Shown here: one piece after another, positions 1 through 9,234 of the stretch
Layout: each line of letters starts with the position of its first letter
Numbering within the stretch: the first letter of the stretch is position 1
Assembly (NCBI GenBank): GCA_041484525.1
Contig: JBGPHT010000043.1
Span: forward strand, 1-49,808
Length of the DNA stretch: 49,808 bases
DNA from: JBGPHT01 sp041484525
GTDB lineage: Bacteria; Acidobacteriota; Terriglobia; Bryobacterales; Bryobacteraceae
Direction of reading: 5' to 3'
Program-made: the position numbers and the translations under genes
Notes under the pieces: generated by a model
Told to the model about the DNA's origin: nothing
What the model saw: the letters and a program-made list of their open reading frames with translations, nothing else
Databases searched by the model: none

Positions 1-1
1 C

Positions 2-217
2 CATCACGTCCCACCATCCGCGCTGATGGTCGCCTGCGAACGGCAGGGAGACGCGCGGCGGGCGCTCGACTGGCTCGAGTACATGACCGGCAAGCACGAG
101 GTCTGGCTGATCACCGCCAAGGTAAATCCGCTCTTCGATTCCCTGCGCGCCGAGCCCAGATTCCACTCGATCCTGAAGCGATTGGGTCTTACCGCACCGG
201 CTTCCCCCGGCGAATGA
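2..217 (+). CDS. C-terminal end of a TPR-type protein (5' partial)
   Basis: The reading frame is open from the left edge and stops at TGA 215-217, so only the last 71 residues are in the window. The tail has a short helical repeat-like stretch (ARRALDWLEYM) and ends with a pattern around NPLFDSLRAEPRF..ILKRLGL. That ending is typical of the last repeat of acidobacterial TPR proteins, often the C-terminal half of Ser/Thr kinases or adenylate-cyclase-like regulators. The catalytic or signalling part, if any, lies outside the window. The assignment rests on this tail pattern alone. A stand-alone TPR protein is equally possible. Confidence 0.55.
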   Translation, partial: HHVPPSALMVACERQGDARRALDWLEYMTGKHEVWLITAKVNPLFDSLRAEPRFHSILKRLGLTAPASPGE

Positions 218-631
218 CTCCGCGGTCTGTAACGACCGGCGCGGGTCGAATGCAGATTGCTGGCGATGGCAGGCCAACGGATTAGTCTCTCGTGTCGCCG
301 TTTGTTCAGATACTCAAGACGACCGGCTATCCGCCTGCAATCACTGGCCAGGCGCCTGTCGCAGGCAGTTCCACGAGTCGGCGACAAACCGGCCGAGTAG
401 TCGGGATGCATCACGCCAGCCCTGTGGATCGTGTTTCAAGGGAGCAGACTCCCGCTCCGTTCACCGCGTTGCGTGCCTTGCCGGCGACCAATCGCGTTGC
501 GACGGCTGTATGATAGCACTTGGAATCTCACTGACATCATCGCGGCAATTCCGGGCGTGAGTCCGTCAGCGATGATCACGTGGCGTCGGAAGGGAAACGA
601 AACATGCGAGCCCAAACGAGGTAGGAGTGTC
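218..631. other. Intergenic stretch without a convincing gene
   Basis: No convincing gene is present here. The frame of the downstream DUF262 gene stays open back to a GTG at 431. Its last part before 632 reads like a short helix-turn-helix (LYDSTWNLTDIIAAIPGVSP, about 507-566), then a basic stretch up to the real ATG. This could be a remnant of a transposase or regulator N-terminus. No good promoter could be assigned. Confidence 0.4.
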
Positions 632-2785
632 ATGTCTACGATCTACGGAGATCAATACAGTCCCCTCAAAGAATTGCTCGCGATGGCGGGCAAGACCAAA
701 GACGCCACACTGCTGATTCCGGATCTGCAAAGGCCCTATGTTTGGTTTCCCTCCCAAGTAGTTCTCCTGGTCGATTCGCTCATACGTGGATGGCCCTTCG
801 GAACTCTGCTGACGTGGAAGGTGAAACCGGATGATCCAGCACGGGAACTGGCGCGTCCTTTCTGGAGAGTCGTAGACCGAACCGGTGGAGATGACGGGGA
901 GCCCATCGATATGAAGCACCCGCCTGCCTCGTTCCAGATGGTGCTGGACGGCCAGCAACGTGTCCAGAGCTTGCTGCTCGCGCTCGGGGGAGACGGATGG
1001 GGATTCAAACTGCTCGATCGCCAGTGGCATGAACAACTCAGCGGCACAAAGCCGCGAGGACCTCGGGGACAACCCCACTGGTCGTTGGGATGTTTGTGCG
1101 TCGATGTGCTCGCGCTGAGCGAGGCCTATGACAAGACCAAACGAGCGACCGCTATTGACTACGTCAAAGTCCTGCATTGGGTTGTTACCGACGACGCCAA
1201 CGGCCAGTCAAAAATCGGCAAGCCCCCCAACTATAGCGAGCCATTGGAGAAAGCATCTGAGAGTCCCGGACGATTTGTGCGGCTGGCTAGGCTATGGGAG
1301 GTGGCACCCGAGCAAGCGAGCGCTGATCTATACGAGACCGAGGAGCTTGCGAGCAGGGTCCTTGACGAGCACGGCGTTTCGGAAGAAGCGCGAAATCAGC
1401 ATAAACGTCCAACTGGCGCACTGCTGACAGCGCTAAAGGATGTCAAGCAGACGCGCGTGACCTACCTCGAATTGGGAGAGTACAAGGAAGCGCTTGGGTC
1501 ACGCGAGGTGTATAACGACGCCGTTGTCAATATCTTCACGCGCCTGAACACGGCTGGGCGAACGTTGACGCGGGAGGATATCACTTTTGCTTGGCTCAAG
1601 ATCGGCTGGATTACGGCATGCACGCAGAACAGAAGTGCCAAAGCATGCATCGATGAGCTTGTGCAGGAGCTGGAAGACTTAAAGGTACCAATCTCGATTG
1701 AGGACGTGGTCTCCGCGATAAGTTTCGTCTGGTCGGTTTCGTTCAATTCCGGCAATCTGATAAACAATGATGACCTTATGAAAGGCGAGGCCATTCGACC
1801 GATGGCGGCCAATATCTCAGAGAATTGGACCCTCGTTGTAGAAGCGGCAACGCGGATTTGCGCGCATGCAAGAGACCGCAAGCTGCGGTTCCGCGAACAT
1901 TACCAGTCGGTCAACTCGCTCGCTTATCTGTGGGCGTGGTATTTCGCCGCCCTGCGTTGGCGTCAGCAACGCAAGCCCAAGGAGTTGGAGAAGGACTCGC
2001 TAGATAACAGCCTCGCGGCGACATTGGACGTGTTGATGGACCGCTGGCTTATTTGCTCGCAGTGGGCCAACGTGTGGAGTACGGCAAGCGCGCAGAGCCT
2101 CGGCGGCTATGCAACCCGCCTTGCCGTTTGCGCGCTGGCAGTTGCGGAAAAGCAGGATGTCGCCAGCGCCATTGGCGCACTGAGCCAGCAGCTTCAATCG
2201 GAGGTAAAGGACATCGAGAACGCTGCTGTGAACGGTCTCGTCTCCATGAATGCCGACGACCGGCAACAGGTTCGGACCTACTACACGGCGTTATGGTTGT
2301 GGAATCGGCTGGAGCAGAATCGTTGGGAAAAGGCGAAACGGGTACTGGAGAGGAAGAGCCGTCAGCAGATCAGTCTCGATGTTGATCACATCGTTGCATG
2401 GGATTTGTGGAAAACAAAACTCGACATGCTTCAAGCACAGCCACGAACCGGAGTTGCAGTATCCGAGCAGTTTACCGTCGAAGAGTTGATCCCCAGAGTG
2501 AATGAACTCGGCAACTGCATGCTGCTCGAGAAGAATTTCAACATCTCGAAGAGCAACAGGCCGCTGAAGGAGTTTCTCGAGGGCGTATACGAGTTCAAGG
2601 AAGGCAAGCTCACTATCGAGGAGTGGGCGACAGCACTCGACCTTAAGATGTCGCAAATTGATTCTGCAAACACGCCAATCGAGGTTCTCCGCTCGCTTTT
2701 CGCCGACCGCACCCAGAAGATCCGCGCGGACCTCGAGCAGTTCGTTCGCGGAATAAAGGCCCGAATTGACCTCGAACCAAAGTGA
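632..2785 (+). CDS. DUF262 / HNH (GmrSD-like) nuclease, type IV restriction-like
   Basis: This protein of 717 residues has two recognisable parts. The N-terminal DUF262 (ParB/Srx-like NTP-binding) domain carries QRPYVW (about 33-38) and the hallmark DGQQR (106-110). The C-terminal part has a DHIVAWDLW motif (Asp585-His586) followed by NELGNCMLL..N..KSN.PL (from about 624), the arrangement of DUF1524-type HNH nucleases. Fused DUF262-DUF1524 proteins are known as GmrS/GmrD-like type IV restriction enzymes that cut modified phage DNA, and related proteins occur in BREX and other defence loci. The start at 632 is chosen because AGGAG lies just upstream; the frame is open further 5'. Base composition is visibly less GC-rich than neighbouring genes, which suggests horizontal transfer. 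No methyltransferase or second subunit is adjacent, so it appears to act alone. The target is unknown. Confidence 0.8.
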   Translation: MSTIYGDQYSPLKELLAMAGKTKDATLLIPDLQRPYVWFPSQVVLLVDSLIRGWPFGTLLTWKVKPDDPARELARPFWRVVDRTGGDDGEPIDMKHPPASFQMVLDGQQRVQSLLLALGGDGWGFKLLDRQWHEQLSGTKPRGPRGQPHWSLGCLCVDVLALSEAYDKTKRATAIDYVKVLHWVVTDDANGQSKIGKPPNYSEPLEKASESPGRFVRLARLWEVAPEQASADLYETEELASRVLDEHGVSEEARNQHKRPTGALLTALKDVKQTRVTYLELGEYKEALGSREVYNDAVVNIFTRLNTAGRTLTREDITFAWLKIGWITACTQNRSAKACIDELVQELEDLKVPISIEDVVSAISFVWSVSFNSGNLINNDDLMKGEAIRPMAANISENWTLVVEAATRICAHARDRKLRFREHYQSVNSLAYLWAWYFAALRWRQQRKPKELEKDSLDNSLAATLDVLMDRWLICSQWANVWSTASAQSLGGYATRLAVCALAVAEKQDVASAIGALSQQLQSEVKDIENAAVNGLVSMNADDRQQVRTYYTALWLWNRLEQNRWEKAKRVLERKSRQQISLDVDHIVAWDLWKTKLDMLQAQPRTGVAVSEQFTVEELIPRVNELGNCMLLEKNFNISKSNRPLKEFLEGVYEFKEGKLTIEEWATALDLKMSQIDSANTPIEVLRSLFADRTQKIRADLEQFVRGIKARIDLEPK

Positions 2786-3051
2786 AACGGAGTCGCGACC
2801 GGAATGGCGAAAAGGGATAGGTAAAGTGCTCCGCGCTACCTACCGCCAAGTGAGTCAGCATGTTGAGGAGGTGCCGTACGGATTACTCCCCTGGAGTCGA
2901 CTTGTCACCGGGAATCCAGCACTTCGTTGTAAAACGCGCATTGCTCACATGTGGCACGCCATCGGATTATTCTCCCTGGCGCCGCTTTGTTAGACACGCG
3001 CGTGGTTATCGTAACGCCTATGCGCAGGCCGGGGGTCCGGCCACAAACGAT

Positions 3052-3747
3052 CTACGACGCGCCCTGGCCCGACGCGTCGCTGCCGCCGCTCACCACCCAG
3101 CCGTCGGCCAGTTGAATGACGCGGTGCCCGTAGGACGCGTTCTCTCTCGAGTGCGTCACTTGCACAATCGTCGCCCCCTCGTCGTTCAGCTTTTTGAACA
3201 GCTCCATGATCTCCTTGCCCTGGCTCGAGTGCAGGTTGCCCGTCGGCTCGTCGGCCAGGATCAGCTTGGGATTCGCAATCACCGCGCGCGCCACCGCCAC
3301 CAGTTGCTGCTGGCCGCCCGAAAGCTGGCTCGGATACAGGTCGCGCTTGCCCACGATGTGGAACCGGTCGAGCGTGTCGCATACGATGGCCGCGCGCTCC
3401 GATCCCTTCACGTTGCGGTACGACAACGGAATGTCCAGGTTCTCGTAGACCGTCAGGTTGTCGATCAGGTGGTAGCTCTGAAACACGAACCCGATGTACT
3501 TCTTGTTCAGCTCCACGCGGTCTTTCGGCTTCATGCGGTGCACCTGGTGGGCGAAGAAATCGAACTCGCCGGTCCACGCGCCGTCCAGCATTCCGAGAAT
3601 GCTCAGCAGCGTCGACTTGCCCGCTCCCGAAGGGCCCATGATAGTGACGAACTCGCCCTCCTTGATCTGCACGTTGATGCGGCGCAGCACGTAGCTCCGG
3701 CCGTAGCCGCCTTCATAGAATTTCTCTAGGTTCCGAAGTATGATCAT
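3052..3747 (-). CDS. ABC transporter ATP-binding protein, LolD/MacB type
   Basis: Cytoplasmic ATPase of 231 residues that would power an FtsX-type permease. Visible motifs are Walker A GPSGAGKST (38-46), Q-loop Gln90, signature LSGGQQQ (142-148), Walker B LILADE (162-167) and H-loop His199. The signature is followed by LVA instead of the usual RVA. It is last in a minus-strand operon and starts 9 nt after the ADOP permease gene, with AGGACGG as ribosome site. It is therefore the natural partner of that permease, though ADOP permeases are usually called orphans because most lack an adjacent ATPase. The substrate is unknown; lipoprotein, peptide or drug extrusion are all possible for this class. 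Confidence 0.87.
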   Translation of the reverse strand: MIILRNLEKFYEGGYGRSYVLRRINVQIKEGEFVTIMGPSGAGKSTLLSILGMLDGAWTGEFDFFAHQVHRMKPKDRVELNKKYIGFVFQSYHLIDNLTVYENLDIPLSYRNVKGSERAAIVCDTLDRFHIVGKRDLYPSQLSGGQQQLVAVARAVIANPKLILADEPTGNLHSSQGKEIMELFKKLNDEGATIVQVTHSRENASYGHRVIQLADGWVVSGGSDASGQGAS

Positions 3748-3756
3748 GATTCCGTC

Positions 3757-6189
3757 CTATTCATGCCGCAGCGCCACCGCGGGATCGACCCGTGTGGCCC
3801 TCCGCGACGGCAGATAACTCGCTGCCAGCGCCACCGCTCCCAGCAGCGCGGCCATCAGCAAAAACGTATTGGCGTCGGTCGGCTTCACGCCGTACAGCAT
3901 GTTCGCCATGAAGCGGGTCAGCACGAGCGCGCCCGCCACTCCCAGCGCGATTCCTCCGGCCGTGAGGCGCGCGGCTTGTCCCATCACCAGGCGCTGCACG
4001 TCTTCCGCCTGCGCGCCCAGCGCCATGCGGATGCCGAACTCGTGCAGCCTCTCGGTCACATCATATGAGATCACTCCGTAGATGCCGACGGCGGCCAGCA
4101 CGAACGCAATTCCCGCGAAGATACTCAACAGCACGGTGTTAAAGCGGGCGCCGGCGACGGCCTCGTCCGCGATGTCCTGCATCGGGCGCACGTCAGCCAC
4201 GGGCTGATCGGGATCGAGCCGGCGGATCTCGCTCTCGACGGCGTGCCGGATCGCGAGCGGGTCCCCCGCGGTCCGCAAAGCCACCACCATCGTGACTGCC
4301 GCCACCTGCGCGTACGGGCTATAAATGGTGGGCCAATCTTCGCCTTCGATCCGCTCCTGCTTCGCGTCTCCCACAATCCCTATGACTTCCGCTGTCTTTA
4401 GATTGATAGCATCCTCCATCGCCAATTTCCTGCCAATGGCGTTTTCGCCCGGCCAGAGGCGCCGCGCCAGCGTCTGGCTGACCGCCACCACGGGCGGCGC
4501 CTGGCGTGTGTCGGCATCGGTGAAGAGACGGCCCGCGAGCAGCGGAATTCCCAGGGTTTGGAAATAGCCGATGGTGGCGGCGCGCGTCAATGCCATCGGC
4601 CGCTGGTCGGGCGCGGGAGCGGGGCGGTCGGCGGCCCAGAACATGGCGCCCAGTCCGAATCCCGTCAGCGGCAGCGAATTCACGCCGCCGATCGACTGGA
4701 CTCCGGGCAGCGAAGCGAGGCGCTCCGTCACCTGTCCCACGAAAGCCACGCGCCGCTCGGATGCAGTGTTCCGCCCGCCGGCCAGGGGCAGACGGAAGGT
4801 GAGCACGCCCGCCGGCCGGAATCCAGGATCCGCCGCGCGCAGCCGCACGAAGCTGCGGATCAACAGCCCGGCGCCGATCGTCACCACCACCGCCAGCGCT
4901 ACTTCGGACACCACCAGCCCGCTGCGCAACAGCCGCGCCTTGCGCCCCATGGTGCCGCCGCGTCCGCCATCGATCAGTGCGCCGTTCAGACTGCGGCCCG
5001 CCACCTGGAGAGCCGGCGCGACGCCGAACAGCACGCCCGTTACGATCGACACCGCCAGCGCAAACAGCAGCACACGTCCGTCCAAGTGTGCTTCCGCCAG
5101 GCGCGGGATGCTCGCCGGCCCCAGCCAACGAACCAGCGCCATGGCGCCGCGTGCCAGCGCCACCCCGAGTGCACCGCCCGCCAGCGCCAGCAGCATGCTT
5201 TCCGAAATCAGTTGCGCCACCACGCGGCCGCGCGTCGCCCCCAGCGCGGTGCGGATCGCCAGTTCCCTGCGCCGGCCGCCGCCGCGCGCCAGCAGCAGGT
5301 TCGCCACATTCACACACGCCATTAGAAGCAGCAAACCGACCGCGCCCGCCAGCACCACGAGCGGCTGCCGGACCTCGCCCACACGCTCGTCCTCGAGCGT
5401 AAACACGGACGGCCGCCAGCCTTTGTTCAGCGCCGGGTTCGCCTGTTCCAGCCGGTTGCCGATGGATTCGAGCTCGGCCTTCGCCTGCTCCGGCGTCGCC
5501 CCCGGCTTGAGACGCGCCATCACTACGAGAAAGCGGGAGGCGCCGATCCGCGCATCGCTGGCGTTGACGGCCAGCGGAATCCACACATCCACATTGGGAT
5601 CGACGATCTGGAAACCCTTGGGCATCACGCCCAGCACGGTGTAGCTCTGGTCGCGTAGGCGGATCGCTTTGCTCGCGATCGCCGGGTCGCCGCCGAACCG
5701 CCGCTTCCAGAGGGCGTCGCTCAGCAGCACGAAATTCGCGCGTCCCGGCTTATCCTCATCCGGACCGAACACCCGGCCCAACGCCGCCTGCACGCCCAGC
5801 AGAGGAAACAGGTCCGCGGTCACGCGCTCGAGCCGCAGTTCTTCGGGCTCCAGATGTCCGTTCGGACCGCCCGTCAGATTGATGTGAATTGCGTGGTGAA
5901 CCGCCGCCATGCGCTCCATCCAGCGGCTGGCTTGCTGCCATTCCAGGAAGTTAGTCGGTGAGACAAGAAGCTTGTATTTCTTTTGTGCGGGATTCTTTTC
6001 GTAAATCACCAACAGGCGCCCCGGATCGCGGTACGGCAGCGGCTTGAGTAACACCGCATCCACCACGCTGAAGATGGAAGTAGTCGCGCCCGTTCCCAGC
6101 GCCAGCGCCAGTAATGCTACTAGAGTGAACCCTGGAGCCTTTGTGAGGAGCCGCGCCCCGTATCGCAGATCCTGACCGACCAAGTACAT
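3757..6189 (-). CDS. ADOP-family FtsX/MacB-type permease
   Basis: Inner-membrane permease of 810 residues with the duplicated layout of the ADOP family. There is a first membrane helix (about 22-43), a MacB-like periplasmic domain, an FtsX block of three helices (from about 285), a fifth helix (RSGLVVSEVALAVVVTIGAG), a second periplasmic domain, and a final FtsX block ending in LPSRRATRVDPAVALRHE. The C-terminal signature R-P-A-x-AL-R is typical. It begins directly at the first helix and lacks the soluble N-terminal segment that many ADOPs have. It sits between the DUF4097 gene and an ATPase gene, so here a complete ABC exporter can be proposed together with the HlyD adaptor upstream. No clear Shine-Dalgarno precedes the ATG. 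Confidence 0.88.
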   Translation of the reverse strand: MYLVGQDLRYGARLLTKAPGFTLVALLALALGTGATTSIFSVVDAVLLKPLPYRDPGRLLVIYEKNPAQKKYKLLVSPTNFLEWQQASRWMERMAAVHHAIHINLTGGPNGHLEPEELRLERVTADLFPLLGVQAALGRVFGPDEDKPGRANFVLLSDALWKRRFGGDPAIASKAIRLRDQSYTVLGVMPKGFQIVDPNVDVWIPLAVNASDARIGASRFLVVMARLKPGATPEQAKAELESIGNRLEQANPALNKGWRPSVFTLEDERVGEVRQPLVVLAGAVGLLLLMACVNVANLLLARGGGRRRELAIRTALGATRGRVVAQLISESMLLALAGGALGVALARGAMALVRWLGPASIPRLAEAHLDGRVLLFALAVSIVTGVLFGVAPALQVAGRSLNGALIDGGRGGTMGRKARLLRSGLVVSEVALAVVVTIGAGLLIRSFVRLRAADPGFRPAGVLTFRLPLAGGRNTASERRVAFVGQVTERLASLPGVQSIGGVNSLPLTGFGLGAMFWAADRPAPAPDQRPMALTRAATIGYFQTLGIPLLAGRLFTDADTRQAPPVVAVSQTLARRLWPGENAIGRKLAMEDAINLKTAEVIGIVGDAKQERIEGEDWPTIYSPYAQVAAVTMVVALRTAGDPLAIRHAVESEIRRLDPDQPVADVRPMQDIADEAVAGARFNTVLLSIFAGIAFVLAAVGIYGVISYDVTERLHEFGIRMALGAQAEDVQRLVMGQAARLTAGGIALGVAGALVLTRFMANMLYGVKPTDANTFLLMAALLGAVALAASYLPSRRATRVDPAVALRHE

Positions 6190-6251
6190 GGTTAGTCAGG
6201 TTAACACGTCTCAAACCCGTGGCGCGAGACTCGTACTTGCGCTACTAACAA

Positions 6252-7037
6252 CTAACTCATGGGATGGGCGGGCCGCCGCGTCCAACTCGACTGAATCGAA
6301 ATCCCGCCGTTGACGTTGCGCATGCGGATCGGCGCGCCGCCGCGGCCTACGTTGGTGCGCAGCCGGTGCCCGCTCGAGACCCGGCACACATGTCCGAACA
6401 CCGACTCGATGCCGCCGCTCGCGTTGTTCGCGATCAGGCTCGCGCCCGCACCGGCCGGCAGCGAAAGCCGGATAGCCCCATTGATCGAGCTAAGTGAAAT
6501 CGGATTCGACGGGCTCACCCGTTCGAAATCGGCGTCCAGCCGCCCGTTGACCGTGGAAAGGTCCGCCGTCCCTTCGAGGCGTTCCACTTTGATATTCCCG
6601 TTGATGGCCGAAGCCTTCACCGGTCCCGTCACGCCCACGATCGACAGCCCGCCGTTCACCAGCTTGACGTTCTCCAGGTTGGCATTGCGCGGAACCGTGA
6701 TCCGGTATTCGACGCTGGCCGGATGGTCGGTGTCCAGGCCCGCGTACTGCGTGCGGATGGAAACCAGTTCCGACGACGAGTCCACCACAATCTGCGCCTC
6801 GCCCAAGCGGCGCGGATCGGACGACCGCTTCACCGCTTCCACCAGCACCTCGTCCCGGTCCCATGCCGTGATGCGCACATCGCCGTAGAAATTCTGGATG
6901 ACCACGCGGCCGTTCGGGCCGAGCGCGTAGCTCTGCCGGAACAACGCCTGCGGCGTCACCACGATACTTGCGTTGAGAGTCATGCCGGCACACAAGGCCA
7001 GCAACACTACCCAGGTTCCCTTCGCCAGTCCAACCAT
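6252..7037 (-). CDS. DUF4097-family putative adhesin, exported
   Basis: Protein of 261 residues starting with a signal peptide or anchor (GTWVVLLALCAGMTLNA). The rest is a repetitive right-handed beta-type fold of the DUF4097/DUF4098 class. Recurrent strand units include VVIQNFYGDVRITAWDRDEV, VKLVNGGLSIVGVTGPVKAS, INGNIKVERLEGTADLSTVNGRLDADF and INGAIRLSLPAGAG. These proteins are often encoded with ABC exporters and are thought to act outside the cytoplasmic membrane, but no biochemical role is established. A strong purine ribosome site (GAGGGGGGAG) precedes the ATG. It lies inside the export operon, between the first ATPase and the ADOP permease, so it may be cargo or an accessory of that exporter. 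Confidence 0.78.
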   Translation of the reverse strand: MVGLAKGTWVVLLALCAGMTLNASIVVTPQALFRQSYALGPNGRVVIQNFYGDVRITAWDRDEVLVEAVKRSSDPRRLGEAQIVVDSSSELVSIRTQYAGLDTDHPASVEYRITVPRNANLENVKLVNGGLSIVGVTGPVKASAINGNIKVERLEGTADLSTVNGRLDADFERVSPSNPISLSSINGAIRLSLPAGAGASLIANNASGGIESVFGHVCRVSSGHRLRTNVGRGGAPIRMRNVNGGISIQSSWTRRPAHPMS

Positions 7038-7129
7038 CGCGCTCCCCCCTCGTGTCGCGCAGTGTCTTCCCGATTCTGGTCCCTACCCTCCACGCTCCGC
7101 CACCATGGCGCCGCGGACAGGCTCCGTTC

Positions 7130-7846
7130 TTAGTGCTTCGCGGTCTCCATCTGGCTCTCTTCCACGATCCTGCCGTCGAAGAGCCGGATGGTGCGGTCCG
7201 CGAACAGGGCGTAGCGCGGATCGTGTGTCACCATGCAGATGGTGGAACCGGCGGCGTGCAATTCCCGCAGCAGGTTCATCACGGCCTCGCCATTCGCCGA
7301 ATCCAAATTTCCCGTCGGCTCGTCGGCCAGCAGGATCACCGGATCCCCGCTGAGCGCGCGCGCCACGGCCACACGCTGCTGTTGGCCGCCCGATAGCTGC
7401 GAGGGGTAGTGCTTCATGCGGTGCGACATCCCCACCCGCTCGAGCGCCTCCTGTACCCGCCGCTTGCGCTCCGCCGACGGCATGCCGCGGTACGTCAGCG
7501 GCAGTTCCACGTTCTCGTACACGGTGAGATCGCCGATCAGGTTGAACGCCTGAAAGATGAACCCGATCTCGCGGTTGCGAATGCGCGCCCGCTCGCTCAG
7601 CTTCAGCCCCGTCACCGCTTTGCCGTTCAAGAAGTAAGTGCCATCGGTGGGCGTGTCCAACAGCCCCAGGATCGCCAGCAGCGTCGACTTACCGCAGCCC
7701 GACGGTCCCGCGATGGAAAGATACTCCCCCTTCTTCACCTCAAAGTGAATGCTGGAAAGTGCGTGCGTCTCCACCTCGTCCGTTACGAAAACCTTGCTTA
7801 CGCCATCCAGCCGAATCAACGCCTGCGAGCCGTTGTCCATGTTCAT
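7130..7846 (-). CDS. ABC transporter ATP-binding protein, LolD/MacB type
   Basis: ATPase of 238 residues with Walker A GPSGCGKST (47-55), Q-loop Gln99, signature LSGGQQQ (151-157), Walker B ILLADEP (171-177) and H-loop His208. It is a close family member of the ATPase at 3052-3747 but has the canonical QQQRVA signature. It follows the HlyD-type adaptor gene by 28 bp. AAGGGG lies 3 nt before the first ATG (7846) but 9 nt before a second ATG at 7840, so translation may really begin at MDNGSQ. With two ATPases and one permease in this operon, one may serve the permease and the other a partner elsewhere, for instance the ATPase-less operon upstream at 12810-19096. Confidence 0.88.
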   Translation of the reverse strand: MNMDNGSQALIRLDGVSKVFVTDEVETHALSSIHFEVKKGEYLSIAGPSGCGKSTLLAILGLLDTPTDGTYFLNGKAVTGLKLSERARIRNREIGFIFQAFNLIGDLTVYENVELPLTYRGMPSAERKRRVQEALERVGMSHRMKHYPSQLSGGQQQRVAVARALSGDPVILLADEPTGNLDSANGEAVMNLLRELHAAGSTICMVTHDPRYALFADRTIRLFDGRIVEESQMETAKH

Positions 7847-7874
7847 GTACCCCTTATACGAGAGTATAGCTGCC

Positions 7875-9134
7875 TTAGTTCAGTCGAATTCGATCGTAAT
7901 TATCGTAGGCCGACATGTCCGAGAGAATCACCCGGTCGCCTACCTTCAGCCCGTCCTTCACTTCGATGGTGTTGACCGAGCTGCGCCCGAACGTCACCTT
8001 CACCTTGGACGCGTACTTGCCGTCCGGGTCCACCTTGAAAAGCTGCACGGTGCTGTCCTGCTGTCCGAATACGGGCCGTCCCACGAATACTACATCAGTC
8101 AGTTTTTCGAGCTGGATGGTTCCATCCACGCTCAAATCCGGTTTCGCGCCCGCCGGCAGCGCGCCCTCCAATTTGACGTCCACCGTGACCGTTCCGTTGA
8201 GAATAGATGGATCGATTCTGGAAACCTTGCCCTCAATCAGTCCATTACGCGTGTCGACGACCGCGGGCTGCCCGATTACGATATCTTTAACTTGTGTTTC
8301 GGCGATCTTCAACTCGGCCTTCAGCCTCGTCGGTTGCGCCACTTTACCTAGGGGAGTTCCGGCGGCCACTTTCTGCCCCACCTCGACCGGCGTGGGCAAC
8401 TGCTGCAGCGTCCCGTCGAAGCCGGCCCTCACTTTGAGGTGCTCCACCTGGCTCTTCTTGAGATTATACTGGCCGCGAAACTGCTCCACCTTCACCTGTT
8501 GAGAATTTAACTGCGCCTGTTCCTGGGCGCCGTACGTCGCCATGCGCTTCTCTTCCAGCTTGAAGCGCTCTCCCAACTGGTCGGCCTTCATCTGCGAAAT
8601 CTGCGCGTCCACGCGCGAGAGCAGGCTCTCCTTCGCGAGGTTGGAATCGCGGTCGGCCTGTAGTTTGGCCGTATTGAAATCAGCCCCCACCTGCGCGGCG
8701 GTGACCTGCATATCGAGCAGCGACTTGGATAGCGTGACCTTGAGATTCTCGTAGTCCGCTTCGGCGGCCTTGAGCGCAAACTGCGCGTCCAGCAAGCCCG
8801 TCTCGAGTTCCGGACTGGTCAATTCCATGACGACGGTATCCGCTCTCACGGAAGTGCCCGGATAGACCAGGATGCGGTCGACGCGTCCCTCGGTGGTGGC
8901 CGGGATCAACATGGTCTCTTCGGGTACCAGGGTGCCGAGGCCGCGCACTTCGCGCAGCATAGGGCCGCGCTTGACGACGTCCGGCCACAGGGTGGACATT
9001 TCGACGCCGGGCGCCGCCGGCTTGAGCTTGGCGAGTCCGATGGTGATGGCAGGAATACTGATGGCGACCACCAGCCCCATGATGGTCCAGCGGATAATCT
9101 TCTTCTTCTTGGCGTCTTTGCGGATTACGTCCAT
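7875..9134 (-). CDS. Periplasmic adaptor (HlyD/MacA family) of an exporter
   Basis: Membrane fusion protein of 419 residues. An N-terminal anchor helix (WTIMGLVVAISIPAITIGL, about 16-34) follows a basic DAKKKK start. Next come a barrel-sandwich half containing VPEETMLIPATTEGRVDRILVYPGTSV, a long alpha-helical hairpin rich in Gln, Lys and Glu (about 115-245), the second lipoyl half (VRAGFDGTLQQLPTPVEVGQKVAAGTPL) and C-terminal beta-barrel and membrane-proximal domains. Such adaptors bridge an inner-membrane pump and a TolC channel. It is first in the minus-strand operon reaching 3052. A sigma54-like promoter and an upstream palindrome are listed separately. No TolC gene is in this operon; the one at 11145-12803 could serve it. 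Confidence 0.88.
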   Translation of the reverse strand: MDVIRKDAKKKKIIRWTIMGLVVAISIPAITIGLAKLKPAAPGVEMSTLWPDVVKRGPMLREVRGLGTLVPEETMLIPATTEGRVDRILVYPGTSVRADTVVMELTSPELETGLLDAQFALKAAEADYENLKVTLSKSLLDMQVTAAQVGADFNTAKLQADRDSNLAKESLLSRVDAQISQMKADQLGERFKLEEKRMATYGAQEQAQLNSQQVKVEQFRGQYNLKKSQVEHLKVRAGFDGTLQQLPTPVEVGQKVAAGTPLGKVAQPTRLKAELKIAETQVKDIVIGQPAVVDTRNGLIEGKVSRIDPSILNGTVTVDVKLEGALPAGAKPDLSVDGTIQLEKLTDVVFVGRPVFGQQDSTVQLFKVDPDGKYASKVKVTFGRSSVNTIEVKDGLKVGDRVILSDMSAYDNYDRIRLN

Positions 9135-9156
9135 GTGAGTTACCGGGACTGGAACC

Positions 9157-9171
9157 GCACGGCTCCTGCCA
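9157..9171 (-). promoter_or_regulatory. Sigma54-like -24/-12 element
   Basis: Read on the minus strand this is TGGCAGGAGCCGTGC. It has the GG and GC dinucleotides of a -24/-12 promoter at the required 10-nt separation, with a good -24 half (TGGCA) and a weaker -12 half (GTGC instead of TTGC). It would start a transcript about 10-15 nt before the adaptor ATG at 9134. No sigma54 activator gene is in the window. A chance match is possible. Confidence 0.35.
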
Positions 9172-9234
9172 CTCTATTATCCATTGTAAAGGTATGACGT
9201 TACAGGAGAAAAAACGGATAGCCAGAAAATTGAT

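Noticed and set aside
2879..2990. Two similar 27-28 bp stretches (2879-2905 and 2963-2990) as possible attachment sites beside the DUF262 gene
   Set aside because: They are only partly alike, lie on the same side of the gene and have no tRNA or integrase nearby.
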